Shown: piece by piece, positions 10,829-20,013 of the stretch | How the letters are laid out: each line of letters begins with the position of its first letter | Position numbering within the stretch: position 1 is the stretch's first letter | Assembly (NCBI GenBank): GCA_963753845.1 | Contig: CAVWEI010000005.1 | Span: forward strand, 85,226-149,225 | DNA: 64,000 nt | DNA from: Thiosocius sp963753845 | Lineage (GTDB): Bacteria; Pseudomonadota; Gammaproteobacteria; Chromatiales; Chromatiaceae | Direction of reading: 5' to 3' | Translations under genes and position numbers: made by a program | Notes under the pieces: model-generated | Database searches by the model: none | Seen by the model: the letters and a program-made list of their open reading frames with translations, nothing else | What the model was told of the DNA's origin: nothing

Positions 10829-11254
10829 ATGATGAAACACCTTGTGCGAAAATCAGGCCCGGTGATGTCCCTGGTTCTGCTCGGGATGGCCGGACAAGCG
10901 GCCGCGTCGGATCTCTTTTCAGAGCCCGTCATCATGGCTTCAGTGTCGATGCCGTTCACCGGTGGGACCAACCTGACCGCCCGGCCTCAGTTAGGCCTGT
11001 AGGTATCCCGCCGGGAAACGGCCGGTGGATGGCGCGCCGGAATCAACCACAAGAAGGTCATTGAATTCACGGCGCCCTTCGCAAACCCGACCTCGGTGAG
11101 CCTGAACGGGGTCCCTCTGTGGGGATCGCCGCTCGAGCGCAACGCAGGTCCCACGGACACCGAGCTGAGCACGGAGGAAAAGGTCGGCACCATCGCGATC
11201 GTCGGCCTGGCGATAGCGGGGGCGGCGGGCGTGGTTGTCATTTTCAATGACTGA
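10829..11254 (+). pseudogene. Small secreted protein gene interrupted by in-frame TAG
   Basis: ATG 10829 starts a signal-peptide-like segment (VMSLVLLGMAGQAAA) followed by a mature part that stops after 57 codons at TAG (11000-11002). The same frame then stays open for 83 more codons to a TGA at 11252, with sensible coding content, a terminal hydrophobic helix (TIAIVGLAIAGAAGVVVIF) and no other stop. The simplest reading is a CAG-to-TAG nonsense change in a gene of about 141 codons. I do not recognise the family. Genes around it, such as guaB, iscS and der, end with TAG, so general TAG reassignment is not supported. Confidence 0.6.
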
Positions 11255-11401
11255 GCCGCTTTACCCCACTGTTGCCCGCGGAGCGGGATCTTTTCCTAAA
11301 CCGCTGAACGTGCATCTTGGGTATCCCCTGGGCGCGAAATCGCAGTGAGTGGGCAGGAGCTTCGTGCTATATATATCGCCCCAACAACTAAGGAGGAAAC
11401 G

Positions 11402-11971
11402 ATGATGATCATCGCAAAGAGATTCAGCATCATGCTTGTAATGCTGTTGCTGCCATTGACCCAGGCCTGGGCCGATGAATATCAGGATACGATGGGCATT
11501 TTCAAGAATGCCATCGAAAGCAAGGACTTTTTCGACAACGCCTATGGCTATGCGGTGTTCCCGGAAGTCGGAAAGGCGGGCTTCATCGTAGGTGGCGCAT
11601 ACGGGAAAGGTCGTGTCTACCAACAGGGCAACTACATCGGTGATACGTCCGTGACGCAGCTCAGCGCGGGTTTTCTTGCCGGTGCCAAGGCATTCAGGCA
11701 GATGATCTTTTTCGAGGACGAACGCGCGCTCAAGGAATTCACCAGCGGGAACTTCGAGTTCGGCGGTGAGATTGCCGCAGTGGTGATCACCGCGGGTGCC
11801 GAAGCCCGGGCGACGACCGCGGGGAATTCCGCCGGCGCCAGTGGCGGTCAGCGCGATGCCAAGGCCAAAGGTAAGTACCACAAGGGAATGGCCGTATTCA
11901 CGGTCGCCATAGGCGGGCTGATGGGTGAACTGAGCGTGAGCGGCCAGAAGTTCGGCTACGAAGCGAAGTAA
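11402..11971 (+). CDS. SYLF-domain (Ysc84-type) lipid-binding protein, secreted
   Basis: 189 residues from ATG 11402, which sits behind a perfect AAGGAGGAA ribosome site. A signal peptide (LVMLLLPLTQAWA) leads into the SYLF domain: AYGYAVFPEVGKAGFIVGGA, GKGRVY and a C-terminal glycine-rich GGLMGELSVSGQKFGY. SYLF domains bind phosphoinositides or other membranes in eukaryotes; in bacteria the exported versions have no settled role. The gene stands alone between the interrupted gene and mgtE. Confidence 0.85.
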   Translation: MMIIAKRFSIMLVMLLLPLTQAWADEYQDTMGIFKNAIESKDFFDNAYGYAVFPEVGKAGFIVGGAYGKGRVYQQGNYIGDTSVTQLSAGFLAGAKAFRQMIFFEDERALKEFTSGNFEFGGEIAAVVITAGAEARATTAGNSAGASGGQRDAKAKGKYHKGMAVFTVAIGGLMGELSVSGQKFGYEAK

Positions 11972-12298
11972 GTCATTCGGATGTCGCTTCTCATCGTTGG
12001 GTGAGCGAACGCGTTTTTCGACTGAAGGTCCTTGAATGAGGCTGCCCCTCTCTCGAACCGGGAGAGGGGCGTTCCTGCAACGCCGCTGGCCCCCCCAGTT
12101 CCTGTCCGGTTCCGAAATTTTTCTGCCGATTTCTCCGGTACCGCTCCCGCAAATTCCCCGCATTTCCATGCATAAGGCCTGCTAAGGCGCCCGAGTTCTT
12201 TTTTCGGATGCTGCCCCCGGCTGCGACGAATTGTGCTATTGAAATCTATCGGCCTGCAGACCGCGTGAGGGCCGGCCAACCGCGCCCGGAGAACTGAT
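11972..12298. other. Intergenic region before mgtE with a stem-loop
   Basis: About 330 bp without a gene. The only clear structure is a perfect 9-bp stem at 12044-12070 (GCCCCTCTC / GAGAGGGGC, 9-nt loop). It is not followed by a T-run, so it is not a standard terminator. No Mg2+ riboswitch was recognised. Confidence 0.5.
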
Positions 12299-13663
12299 AT
12301 GACGACCAACCCGAAGTTCGAGCCCTGGAACACCCTTCGGTACTACGCCGAAGCCGGAGAACGCGAAGAGTTGGAGGCGTTTGTCGAGGCGATCGGTCCG
12401 AGCGAGGCATTCCGGGCCCTGCTGCGTCTCAGTCTTGCCGAGCGGGAGCTGGTACTCACAACGCTTTCACCGACGGAAGCGGCGGAGATCATGGAAGAGA
12501 TCCCGCGCGAGCACGCGGCGGATATCATCGAGCAACTCCCCGCAAGCGAGGCCGCGTCCATCGTGAGCAGCATGGAGAGCGCGGAGCGGGCCGACGTGCT
12601 CGCCGACATGGAGAAAGAGGATGCCGAGGCAATACTGGCCGAGATGTCCCCCGAAAACGCGGCGGATGCCCGGGAACTGATTCGCTACCCGCGCGACGTG
12701 GCCGGCGGCTTGATGGTCAAGGAGTACCTCGCGTATCCGGAAACGGCGGCAGTACGCGATGTGCTGGATGGTCTTGGCGATTGGGTGGAGCAGCGGCCGG
12801 AGGAAGGTACGCATGTCTACGTGGTGTCTCCCTCGGGTACTTTGATCGGCGGGGTTGATCTGCAGGCCCTGGTGCTCTCCCGGCGGGCCACACCCTTGAG
12901 CGAGATCATCAAGCCGCCGCGGTCCGTATCCGTCAATTTCACACTCGACGAACTGGACAATCTTTTCGAATGCCATCAGCTCACGGGTGTGGCGGTCGTG
13001 GATGATCGCCAGAAGCTGCTGGGCGTGCTGAGGCGCGACGACCTCAATCGCGCCCTGCAGGAGCGGGCCGACACGGATCACCTCAAGTCGCAGGGTATCG
13101 TCGGCGGTGACGAGATTCGTACCATGCCGGTACTCACGCGGACACGGCGGCGGCTCTCATGGCTGAGCCTGAACATCGTGTTGAACATTATCGCTGCCAG
13201 CGTCATCGCCATGTACGAGGACACGCTGAAGGCGGTCATCGCACTTGCCGTTTTCCTGCCCATTGTGTCCGACATGAGTGGCTGCTCGGGCAACCAGGCG
13301 GTCGCCGTCAGCATGCGGGAACTCTCACTCGGTATTGTAAAGCCCTACGAAGTCGCGCGGGTCTGGCTGCAGGAGATTTCGGTCGGCCTGATCAACGGCA
13401 TCGTTCTCGGATCCCTGATCGGACTCGCCGCCTGGCTTTGGAAAGGTAACCCGTTCCTCGGGCTCGTCGTTGGTATCGCACTTGCGGCGAACACCATGGT
13501 GGCGGTATCTCTCGGTGGTACCGTGCCGCTGCTGCTGAAGCGTCTGAAGGTCGACCCCGCGGTCGCCTCCGGGCCCATACTCACCACGGTGACCGATATG
13601 TGCGGTTTCTTCCTGGTGCTGAGCCTCGCCACTCTTATGTTGCCGAGACTTGGTGGCATGTGA
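12299..13663 (+). CDS. mgtE: Magnesium transporter MgtE
   Basis: A 454-residue MgtE channel for Mg2+ in the inner membrane. It has the N-terminal helical superhelix domain with repeated Glu-rich units (TEAAEIMEEIPREHAADIIE), a CBS-domain pair (about residues 135-260) that senses cytosolic Mg2+, and five C-terminal helices. These begin at about residue 285 and include FLPIVSDMSGCSGNQAVAVS, the pore-lining loop. ATG 12299 has a GGAG 8 bases upstream. The gene is monocistronic or co-transcribed with the CofD-like gene 100 bp downstream. Confidence 0.93.
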   Translation: MTTNPKFEPWNTLRYYAEAGEREELEAFVEAIGPSEAFRALLRLSLAERELVLTTLSPTEAAEIMEEIPREHAADIIEQLPASEAASIVSSMESAERADVLADMEKEDAEAILAEMSPENAADARELIRYPRDVAGGLMVKEYLAYPETAAVRDVLDGLGDWVEQRPEEGTHVYVVSPSGTLIGGVDLQALVLSRRATPLSEIIKPPRSVSVNFTLDELDNLFECHQLTGVAVVDDRQKLLGVLRRDDLNRALQERADTDHLKSQGIVGGDEIRTMPVLTRTRRRLSWLSLNIVLNIIAASVIAMYEDTLKAVIALAVFLPIVSDMSGCSGNQAVAVSMRELSLGIVKPYEVARVWLQEISVGLINGIVLGSLIGLAAWLWKGNPFLGLVVGIALAANTMVAVSLGGTVPLLLKRLKVDPAVASGPILTTVTDMCGFFLVLSLATLMLPRLGGM

Positions 13664-13769
13664 CCGGCACTTGCGCGGCCTTATTGACACCCGTCGCCCC
13701 GAACGGACATCGAGTGGGTTAACCTTGTCGCATCAGGTACTCAAGTGCCTCTACAGAGATCGAAGGGCT

Positions 13770-14963
13770 ATGCCGAAAATCCGGGTTGTCCGGGCAGTGG
13801 AGATCCCCGATGCCCTGCGTATCAGCCGTTACAGAAAGATTCCGGAACTGGGTCCGCGCATCCTTTTCTTCAGTGGTGGTTCAGCACTCAATGGGCTGTG
13901 CAAGACACTCAAGAATTACACCCACAACTCGATTCACCTGGTGACCCCGTTCGATTCCGGCGGCAGTTCGGCGGAATTGCGCCGGGCCTTCAATATGCCT
14001 TCGCTGGGAGATTTGCGCAGTCGGCTCGTTGCGCTGGCCGACGAGACGGTGCTTGGCCATCCGGAGGTTTACGCGCTCTTTACCTATCGTTTTCCGGGCG
14101 ACAGCCCCAACCAGGAGTTGCGCAGCAAGCTGGAGTCCATGGCCCAAGGCAAGGATGACCGGGTCAGGGCCATCACCAACCCCATGCGGCGTCTGATCCG
14201 CAATCAGCTGGGCTATTTTCTGGATGCAATGCCGGATAACTTTGACCTGCGGGGCGCCAGTATCGGCAACCTCATCCTGGCAGGGGGGTATCTGAACAAT
14301 CACCAGCATCTGGACCCGATCATCTTTCTGTTTTCCAAACTGGTGAACGTCCAGGGCACGGTGCGTGCCATCGTCAACGACGATCTGCACCTTGCGGCCG
14401 ATCTCGAGGACGGCAGCCGGGTGATCGGCCAGCACCGGCTCACTGGCAAACAGGTCCCGCCGCTTTCGTCACCCATCGAGAGACTGTTTCTGTCGAAGAG
14501 TTCCGACAGCTTCGTTCCGGCGGTCGCGCGATTGCGCAAGAAGAACCGCAAGCTGATCGAGGCAGCGGACCTGATCTGCTATCCGCCGGGCAGCTTCTAC
14601 TCCAGCGTGATGGCCAACCTGCTGCCCGAGGGCGTGGGCCGGGCCATCGCTGACAACGACTGCCCCAAGGTGTACATCCCCAACCTGGGTTCGGATCCCG
14701 AGCAGATCGGCATGGGGTTCGAACGCACGGTGCATGTCCTGCTCGAGCAACTGCGTGCGGATGCCGGTACCGGTTGCGGTAACGACAGGCTGGTCAATTT
14801 CGTCGTGGCCGATAGCGGGAATGGCCACTATCCGTCAGGTTTTACGGCGGGGTCATTGAAAGAACTGGGTATCGAACTGATCGACGTGGAGCTGATCAGC
14901 AAGAAAAGCGCGCCCTATTACGACAACGACCTGCTGGTTTCCGCGCTTTTGTCCCTCGCCTGA
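13770..14963 (+). CDS. CofD/YvcK-like protein (GAK-system type)
   Basis: 397 residues from ATG 13770. The N-terminal LFFSGGSALNGLCKTLKN and VTPFDSGGSSAELRR motifs are those of the CofD/YvcK superfamily, whose characterised members are phospholactate transferases or YvcK-type factors needed for cell-wall metabolism on gluconeogenic carbon. The longer central region and the FVVADSGNGHYPSGFTAGSL segment resemble the CofD-like member of the proteobacterial GAK system, but none of that system's partner genes is adjacent. The ribosome site GAAGGG is unusually close to the chosen ATG, so the start is uncertain. Confidence 0.7.
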   Translation: MPKIRVVRAVEIPDALRISRYRKIPELGPRILFFSGGSALNGLCKTLKNYTHNSIHLVTPFDSGGSSAELRRAFNMPSLGDLRSRLVALADETVLGHPEVYALFTYRFPGDSPNQELRSKLESMAQGKDDRVRAITNPMRRLIRNQLGYFLDAMPDNFDLRGASIGNLILAGGYLNNHQHLDPIIFLFSKLVNVQGTVRAIVNDDLHLAADLEDGSRVIGQHRLTGKQVPPLSSPIERLFLSKSSDSFVPAVARLRKKNRKLIEAADLICYPPGSFYSSVMANLLPEGVGRAIADNDCPKVYIPNLGSDPEQIGMGFERTVHVLLEQLRADAGTGCGNDRLVNFVVADSGNGHYPSGFTAGSLKELGIELIDVELISKKSAPYYDNDLLVSALLSLA

Positions 14964-15231
14964 TTTTGTGCCCCTAACGGCGAAACGCTCGAATCGTCAT
15001 GGAAGACGAATCGTGGGCAATGCCGCGCGCTGGCGTGCCATCAGGGTGAATCACCGGCCCTGAAATCCCCTGCCACGGTGGACTTTGCCGACAGAGCCTG
15101 CAGCTTGGACGCTATCCCTTGCTTGGGTTTACTATCCAACCTGAAAATAGCCCCGCACCTTGAGTTTGGGTGGGGTAAAGTCATCGTATCCGGGATGGCT
15201 TTGGGTATGTCGTAAAGGGAAATCTGTCGAG

Positions 15232-16663
15232 ATGTTGCTTGTTGCCCTTCACGTCCTGACCCAGATTGCGCTGATCGTAAGGGTGCTGTTGCGGCCGCAC
15301 CGGGAGCCTGCCTCGCGTATCGCCTGGATTGTGGTGATCGTCTCCCTGCCGGTTCTGGGTATCCTGGCTTACTTACTGCTGGGAGAAATCAATATCGGCC
15401 GGCGGCGGGTGGCGCGGATGCGTGGCATTCTCTCGCGGCTGCCGGACCCGTCCGCGGCAGCGGGGTTGGATGGCGGAAGCGCTCAGTCCGATCGACCGTC
15501 ACCCTATGCGCACCTGTTTCAGGTCGGCAAGACGATCAACGGCTTCGATCCTGTCGGCGGTAACCACGCACGTCTGATGCAGGATTCGAATGCGTCTATC
15601 GATGCGATGGTGACCGATATCGATGCTGCGCAGGATCATGTCCACGTGGCGTTTTACATCTGGCTGCCTGACAACAACGGCTGCAAGATCGTGCAGGCAC
15701 TCATACGGGCGGCTGCACGCGGAGTGGCCTGCCGGGCGATCGCCGATGATCTGGGTTCGCGAACCATGATCGATTCGGAGCAGTGGCGTTCGATGCGCGA
15801 GGCAGGGGTTCTCCTGGCTGCAGCCCTGCCGATCGGTAACCCGCTGCTGCGGCCTTTGAAGGGGCGCATAGACTTGCGAAATCATCGCAAGATCGTAGTT
15901 ATCGACAATCGTGTGACCTATTGCGGTAGCCAGAATTGCGCCGATCCGGAATTTCGGATCAAGGCCCGCTACGCGCCATGGGTGGATGTCATGATGCGCT
16001 TCGAGGGGCCGGTCGCGCGTCAGAACCAGCACCTTTTTGCCAGCGACTGGGCGGCGGAAACGCACGAGGATATCGGGGGGCTGCTCAATCAGCCCCTCGC
16101 GTCCGGTCGGGCCGGGTCTGATTGCCCAGGTGGTCGGGACGGGGCCGACCGTGCGTTATTCCGCCATGCCGGAGATGTTTGAGACCCTGATGTATGAGGC
16201 GCGCCGTGAGCTGCTTATAACGACCCCTTACTATGTCCCTGACGAGTCCATGCAGGCCGCACTCTGCGCCAGTGCCCGCCGCGGTGTCGATACCACCATC
16301 GTGTTCCCGATGCGCAACGACTCGTGGATCGTGGCTGCAGCAAGCCGAAGTTACTACGCAGACCTGCTGGCAGCCGGTGTTCACATCTTCGAGTACAGGG
16401 GCGGGTTGCTGCACAGTAAGACCCTGACCCTGGACGGTGAGGTCACACTGATTGGTTCCGCGAACATGGATCGCCGCAGTTTCGAGCTCAACTACGAGAA
16501 CAACATCCTTCTGCACGACCGCGCGCTGACGGCCGAGGTGCATCAACGCCAGCGTAGCTACATCGCCCAATCCATGCCTGTAACCGAAGAGATGGTCGGG
16601 CACTGGCCCTGGTACAGGCGACTCTGGAACAACGCCATCGCCATGCTGGGACCGGTGCTTTGA
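15232..16663 (+). pseudogene. cls: Cardiolipin synthase, broken by a frameshift
   Basis: The first frame (from ATG 15232) holds two N-terminal membrane helices, the PLDc_N segment and the first HKD motif (HRKIVVID ... GSQNCAD). The second HKD motif (HSKTLTLD ... GSANMDRRSFELNYENN) and the C-terminus RRLWNNAIAMLGPVL lie in the next frame. The frames switch near 16075-16125, in a linker rich in G-runs. Dropping one G at about 16115 restores a continuous AGLIAQVV reading. The protein would otherwise be a normal-length membrane phospholipid synthase. Either a real inactivating indel or a sequencing error in a homopolymer. Confidence 0.82.
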
Positions 16664-16804
16664 GTGGAGGGACTCGCCGGGTATGGGTTCCCGGCGCGGT
16701 AGCACACCAACGAGTATCATTGTTTCGACTTATTAACCCGGCCACCCAATAAATCTGAATTGCCGGTTCGACCCGGTACAAGCATCAAGAGGTGAGTATC
16801 CAAT

Positions 16805-18529
16805 ATGAGTTTCAATGTGCAGCCACATGGCGGTGATCAGTTGGTGGATCTGATGGTCGGGCCAGATGAAGCCGAGGAGCTGAAGCACGTCTCCGGAACC
16901 TTTCCATCCATAACGCTCTCTCAGCGTCAGCTGTGCGACCTTGAACTGCTGATGAACGGGGCATTTACCCCGCTGACTGGATTCATGGGGCGGGAGTCGT
17001 ACGAGTCCGTGCTGGATTCCCTGAGTCTCCCCGACGGGACCATGTGGCCGCTGCCGATCGTGCTGGATGTCAAAGAGCAGGTTGCAGAGAAGCTCTCTCT
17101 TGGAGACCGGGTTGCATTGCGGGATGGGGAAGGCTTCATGCCCGCAGTACTGACCGTGGAGGAGATCTGGCGGCCGGACAGACAGCGGGAGGCGGAACAG
17201 GTATATGGCACCGGCGACCTTTCCCATCCCGGCGTCCGCTACCTGATGAATGCGGTCAATACTGTTTATGTCGGGGGGCGTGTCGAGGGCGTGCAGGCAC
17301 CGGTCCATCACGACTTCGAGAATCTATGGGATTCACCGGAGGAGATGCGCAGCCTGTTCGGCAAGTCGGGTTGGCGCAGGGTGGTGGCCTTCCAGACCAG
17401 CAAGCCCATACACCGGCTGCAACGGGAGATAACACTCAAGGCGGCCAAGCAGCTGCAGGCGCACGTTTTGCTGCATCCGACGGTCGGCATGACCAAGCCT
17501 GGTGATCTGCAGTACTACGCACGGGTGCACTGTTACCAGGCGATAATGCAGCACTTCCCGCACAACCTGGCGATGTTGTCGCTGGTGCCACTGGCAATGC
17601 GCATGGCGGGGCCGCGCGAGGCCATGTGGCATGCGATCGTGCACCAGAATTATGGCTGTTCGCACATGATCGTCGGTCCCAAACACGCCGGGCCGCCGCC
17701 GCAGGCGGCAGGCGACGAGCCTTTCTACGATGCGGACCAGTCGCGCGCCCTTATCGATGCGCACGCCGGGCGCCTCGGGATCGAAATCGTGCATGTCGAG
17801 CCACATCGGTATGTGCCCTCCAGGCAGCGTTTCCTGGGGCTGTCCGAGATAGAGGGGCAGGGGCTGGAGTCCGTGGAATACACCGATGCCCAGCTGAAGA
17901 CCGACCTGGCGATGGGGGAGGAGCCGCCGGAGTGGTTCAGCTATCCAGAGGTGGTAGCCGAACTGCGCAAGGTCTACCCGCCACGCAACCGCCAGGGAAT
18001 GACGCTGTTCTTCACCGGGTTGTCGGGTTCGGGCAAGTCGACGCTGGCAAAGATCATCTATGGCAAGCTGGTCGAAGGTGGGCGGCGGCCTGCCACCCTG
18101 CTCGATGGCGACATCGTGCGGCAGAATCTGTCCAGTGAACTCGGGTTCTCAAAAAAACACCGGGACCTGAATATCAGGCGCATTGGTTACGTCGCCAGCG
18201 AGATCACGAAGAACGGCGGTATCGCCATCTGTGCCCCGATCGCGCCCTACACCGAAACCCGCAGGGCAGTGCGCGAAATGATCGAGGATCACGGTGCCTT
18301 CATCGAGATCCACGTATCGACCCCGCTGGGAGAGTGCGAGGCGCGCGATCGCAAGGGCTTGTACGCCAAGGCCAGAAAGGGCCTGATCCCTGAGTTTACC
18401 GGTATCAGCGATCCCTACGAGTTGCCGGAAAGGGCTGAACTGACTATCAACACCACCGACGTCACCCCGATGGAGGCTGCGCAGGAGATCTATCTCTATC
18501 TCCTGAAGGAAGGCTATATCGAGTGCTGA
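16805..18529 (+). CDS. Bifunctional sulfate adenylyltransferase / APS kinase
   Basis: 574 residues: an N-terminal ATP sulfurylase-like region (PUA-like domain, then catalytic domain to about residue 390) fused to an APS kinase (Walker A GLSGSGKST at about 406-414, then LLDGDIVRQNLSSELGFSK and DRKGLYAKARKG). The kinase half looks complete. The sulfurylase half has QTSKPIHRLQ at 197-206 where active enzymes have QxRNPxHxxH: the Arg, Asn and second His are all replaced. The later MAGPREAMWHAIVHQNYGC block is conserved. The family links sulfate, APS and PAPS and works in assimilation or, in reverse, in sulfur oxidation. No aprAB, dsr or cys transport genes are nearby. Confidence 0.9.
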   Translation: MSFNVQPHGGDQLVDLMVGPDEAEELKHVSGTFPSITLSQRQLCDLELLMNGAFTPLTGFMGRESYESVLDSLSLPDGTMWPLPIVLDVKEQVAEKLSLGDRVALRDGEGFMPAVLTVEEIWRPDRQREAEQVYGTGDLSHPGVRYLMNAVNTVYVGGRVEGVQAPVHHDFENLWDSPEEMRSLFGKSGWRRVVAFQTSKPIHRLQREITLKAAKQLQAHVLLHPTVGMTKPGDLQYYARVHCYQAIMQHFPHNLAMLSLVPLAMRMAGPREAMWHAIVHQNYGCSHMIVGPKHAGPPPQAAGDEPFYDADQSRALIDAHAGRLGIEIVHVEPHRYVPSRQRFLGLSEIEGQGLESVEYTDAQLKTDLAMGEEPPEWFSYPEVVAELRKVYPPRNRQGMTLFFTGLSGSGKSTLAKIIYGKLVEGGRRPATLLDGDIVRQNLSSELGFSKKHRDLNIRRIGYVASEITKNGGIAICAPIAPYTETRRAVREMIEDHGAFIEIHVSTPLGECEARDRKGLYAKARKGLIPEFTGISDPYELPERAELTINTTDVTPMEAAQEIYLYLLKEGYIEC

Positions 18530-18625
18530 TCGGCAGGTGTCAGCCTTTTCGTGCAGCTTTCCTCGGCGCAGGCAGGAACCCCTGCCGGCCGGGATTGGCA
18601 CCCCAACACCTGTGCTCCAACGTAG

Positions 18626-18653
18626 AAAGGCCCGCGTGGTGCGGGCCTTTTCT
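18626..18653. terminator. Bidirectional Rho-independent terminator
   Basis: A 10-bp perfect stem (AAAGGCCCGC / GCGGGCCTTT) with a 5-nt loop and TTTTCT on the plus side. It lies between convergent genes, and its A/T flanks allow termination from both directions. Confidence 0.85.
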
Positions 18654-18670
18654 GGCTGCAGAGCCGGTGA

Positions 18671-19015
18671 TCAGTGGGCCTTCTTGATCTCGTCGAACGG
18701 GTCGGTCTCGGTGTCTGTCGGCTCGACATGACGGTCGCGCGGGCTCCAGCTCCCATGGCACCGGTCGGCCTCCACGCCCTGCATGGTCAACATCGTCCAG
18801 ACCGCCGCGATCGCCCACATGGCAAGGCCCAGGCCCACGGTATACCAGCTGATCCCCGTTTCGCCGGTGGGCCCACCGAGGAATCCGTAGATGACACTGA
18901 CCACGCCGAACAGCCAGAAAACGGTCACCGGTGCCGCGCAGTTGGTGCCGCAACCATAACGACACGCCCCCACGGGGGGCATCAGCGCCGACGTCAGGTA
19001 ACTCTTCATCCGCAT
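18671..19015 (-). CDS. Small membrane protein with Cys-rich N-terminus
   Basis: About 114 residues with CRYGCGTNCAAP near the N-terminus and two hydrophobic segments (VTVFWLFGVVSVIYGFLG and a second around LGLAMWAIAAVWTMLTM), then a polar acidic tail. I recognise it only as a conserved hypothetical protein of Chromatiales-like genomes. ATG 19015 follows GAGGATGG; ATG 19036 would add seven residues. The three clustered cysteines could bind a metal, but this is a guess. Confidence 0.6.
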   Translation of the reverse strand: MRMKSYLTSALMPPVGACRYGCGTNCAAPVTVFWLFGVVSVIYGFLGGPTGETGISWYTVGLGLAMWAIAAVWTMLTMQGVEADRCHGSWSPRDRHVEPTDTETDPFDEIKKAH

Positions 19016-19139
19016 TTGCAATCCATCCTCATTCATACTTTTTATACTAAAGATTGATTATTAACATGGGTTATGGCGCCCGGCAACCCATATTCATTGC
19101 GGGACTCTTTGGCCGCCGGTTGGCGGGAAACGGGGTCTT

Positions 19140-19937
19140 TCAGGCGCTCAGGCCGCTCGGCAGGTGTGGCCGGATGGTGCCGAGCAGCTCCTGGTGCAGC
19201 CTGACGTTCGCGGTGATGACGTTGCCGGTCTCCAGGTGCCGGCTTCCGCCACCGATGTCGCTGACCGTGCCTCCCGCCTCTTCGACCAGCAGGGCGCCGG
19301 CGGCGAAATCCCAGACCGACAGCCCCAGTTCCCAGAAACCGTCCAACCGCCCGGCGGCCACGTAAGCGAAGTCCAATGCCGCCGAACCTGGACGGCGTAT
19401 GCCGGCAGTCTCCTTGCTCAGGTCCTTCAGCATCCCCAGATAGGCATCCATGTATCGCTGGTCACGGTAGGGTATACCGGTACCGAGCAGGGCGCCCTTC
19501 AGGTGCCTCTGGTCGCTTACCCTCAGTCGGCGGTCGTTGAGCAGGGCGCCACCGCCGCGGTCGGCGGTGAACATCTCATCGCGGAGCGGATCGTATACCA
19601 CGGCGCTTTCCAGTCGCCCACGGCAGGTGAGTGCAATCGAGACGGCGAACTGCGGAAAGCCGTGCAGGTAGTTGGTGGTGCCGTCCAGCGGGTCGATAAT
19701 CCACTGAAAGTCATCCTTGCCATGCGCGCCGCTCTCTTCGGCGAGGATCGCATGGCCCGGATAGGCACGGCGAATGATCTCGATAATCGCCTGTTCAGCA
19801 TTGCGGTCGACTTCACTGACGTAGTCGTTCACCTTTTTCTCGGAGACTGTCAGGCTGTCGAGTCGAGTGAATGAACGCATGATGACGTTGCCGGCCTGAC
19901 GGGCGGCACGTATTGCAATATTGGTGGTGGGGTTCAT
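19140..19937 (-). CDS. suhB: Inositol-1-monophosphatase family protein SuhB
   Basis: 265 residues from ATG 19937. It has the complete metal-binding set of the Li+-sensitive phosphatases: LAEESG, WIIDPLDGTTNYLHGFP and WDFAAGALLVEEAGG. SuhB hydrolyses inositol monophosphate and in enterobacteria also takes part in rRNA antitermination complexes. The open frame continues far upstream but antisense to trmJ, so the internal ATG is the real start. It diverges from trmJ with 76 bp between them, the usual gammaproteobacterial arrangement. Confidence 0.93.
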   Translation of the reverse strand: MNPTTNIAIRAARQAGNVIMRSFTRLDSLTVSEKKVNDYVSEVDRNAEQAIIEIIRRAYPGHAILAEESGAHGKDDFQWIIDPLDGTTNYLHGFPQFAVSIALTCRGRLESAVVYDPLRDEMFTADRGGGALLNDRRLRVSDQRHLKGALLGTGIPYRDQRYMDAYLGMLKDLSKETAGIRRPGSAALDFAYVAAGRLDGFWELGLSVWDFAAGALLVEEAGGTVSDIGGGSRHLETGNVITANVRLHQELLGTIRPHLPSGLSA

Positions 19938-20013
19938 GGCGCGCGAGGATACGGGAAATGCGTCCGGTCGGAAAGGCGCGGGTCTCGGCCGACGGCTTTG
20001 GTAAGCTAACTCC

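Noticed and set aside
11000..11002. TAG read as an amino acid throughout the genome
   Set aside because: guaB, iscS, bamB, der and trmJ all end in TAG at family-typical lengths, so TAG is a normal stop here.
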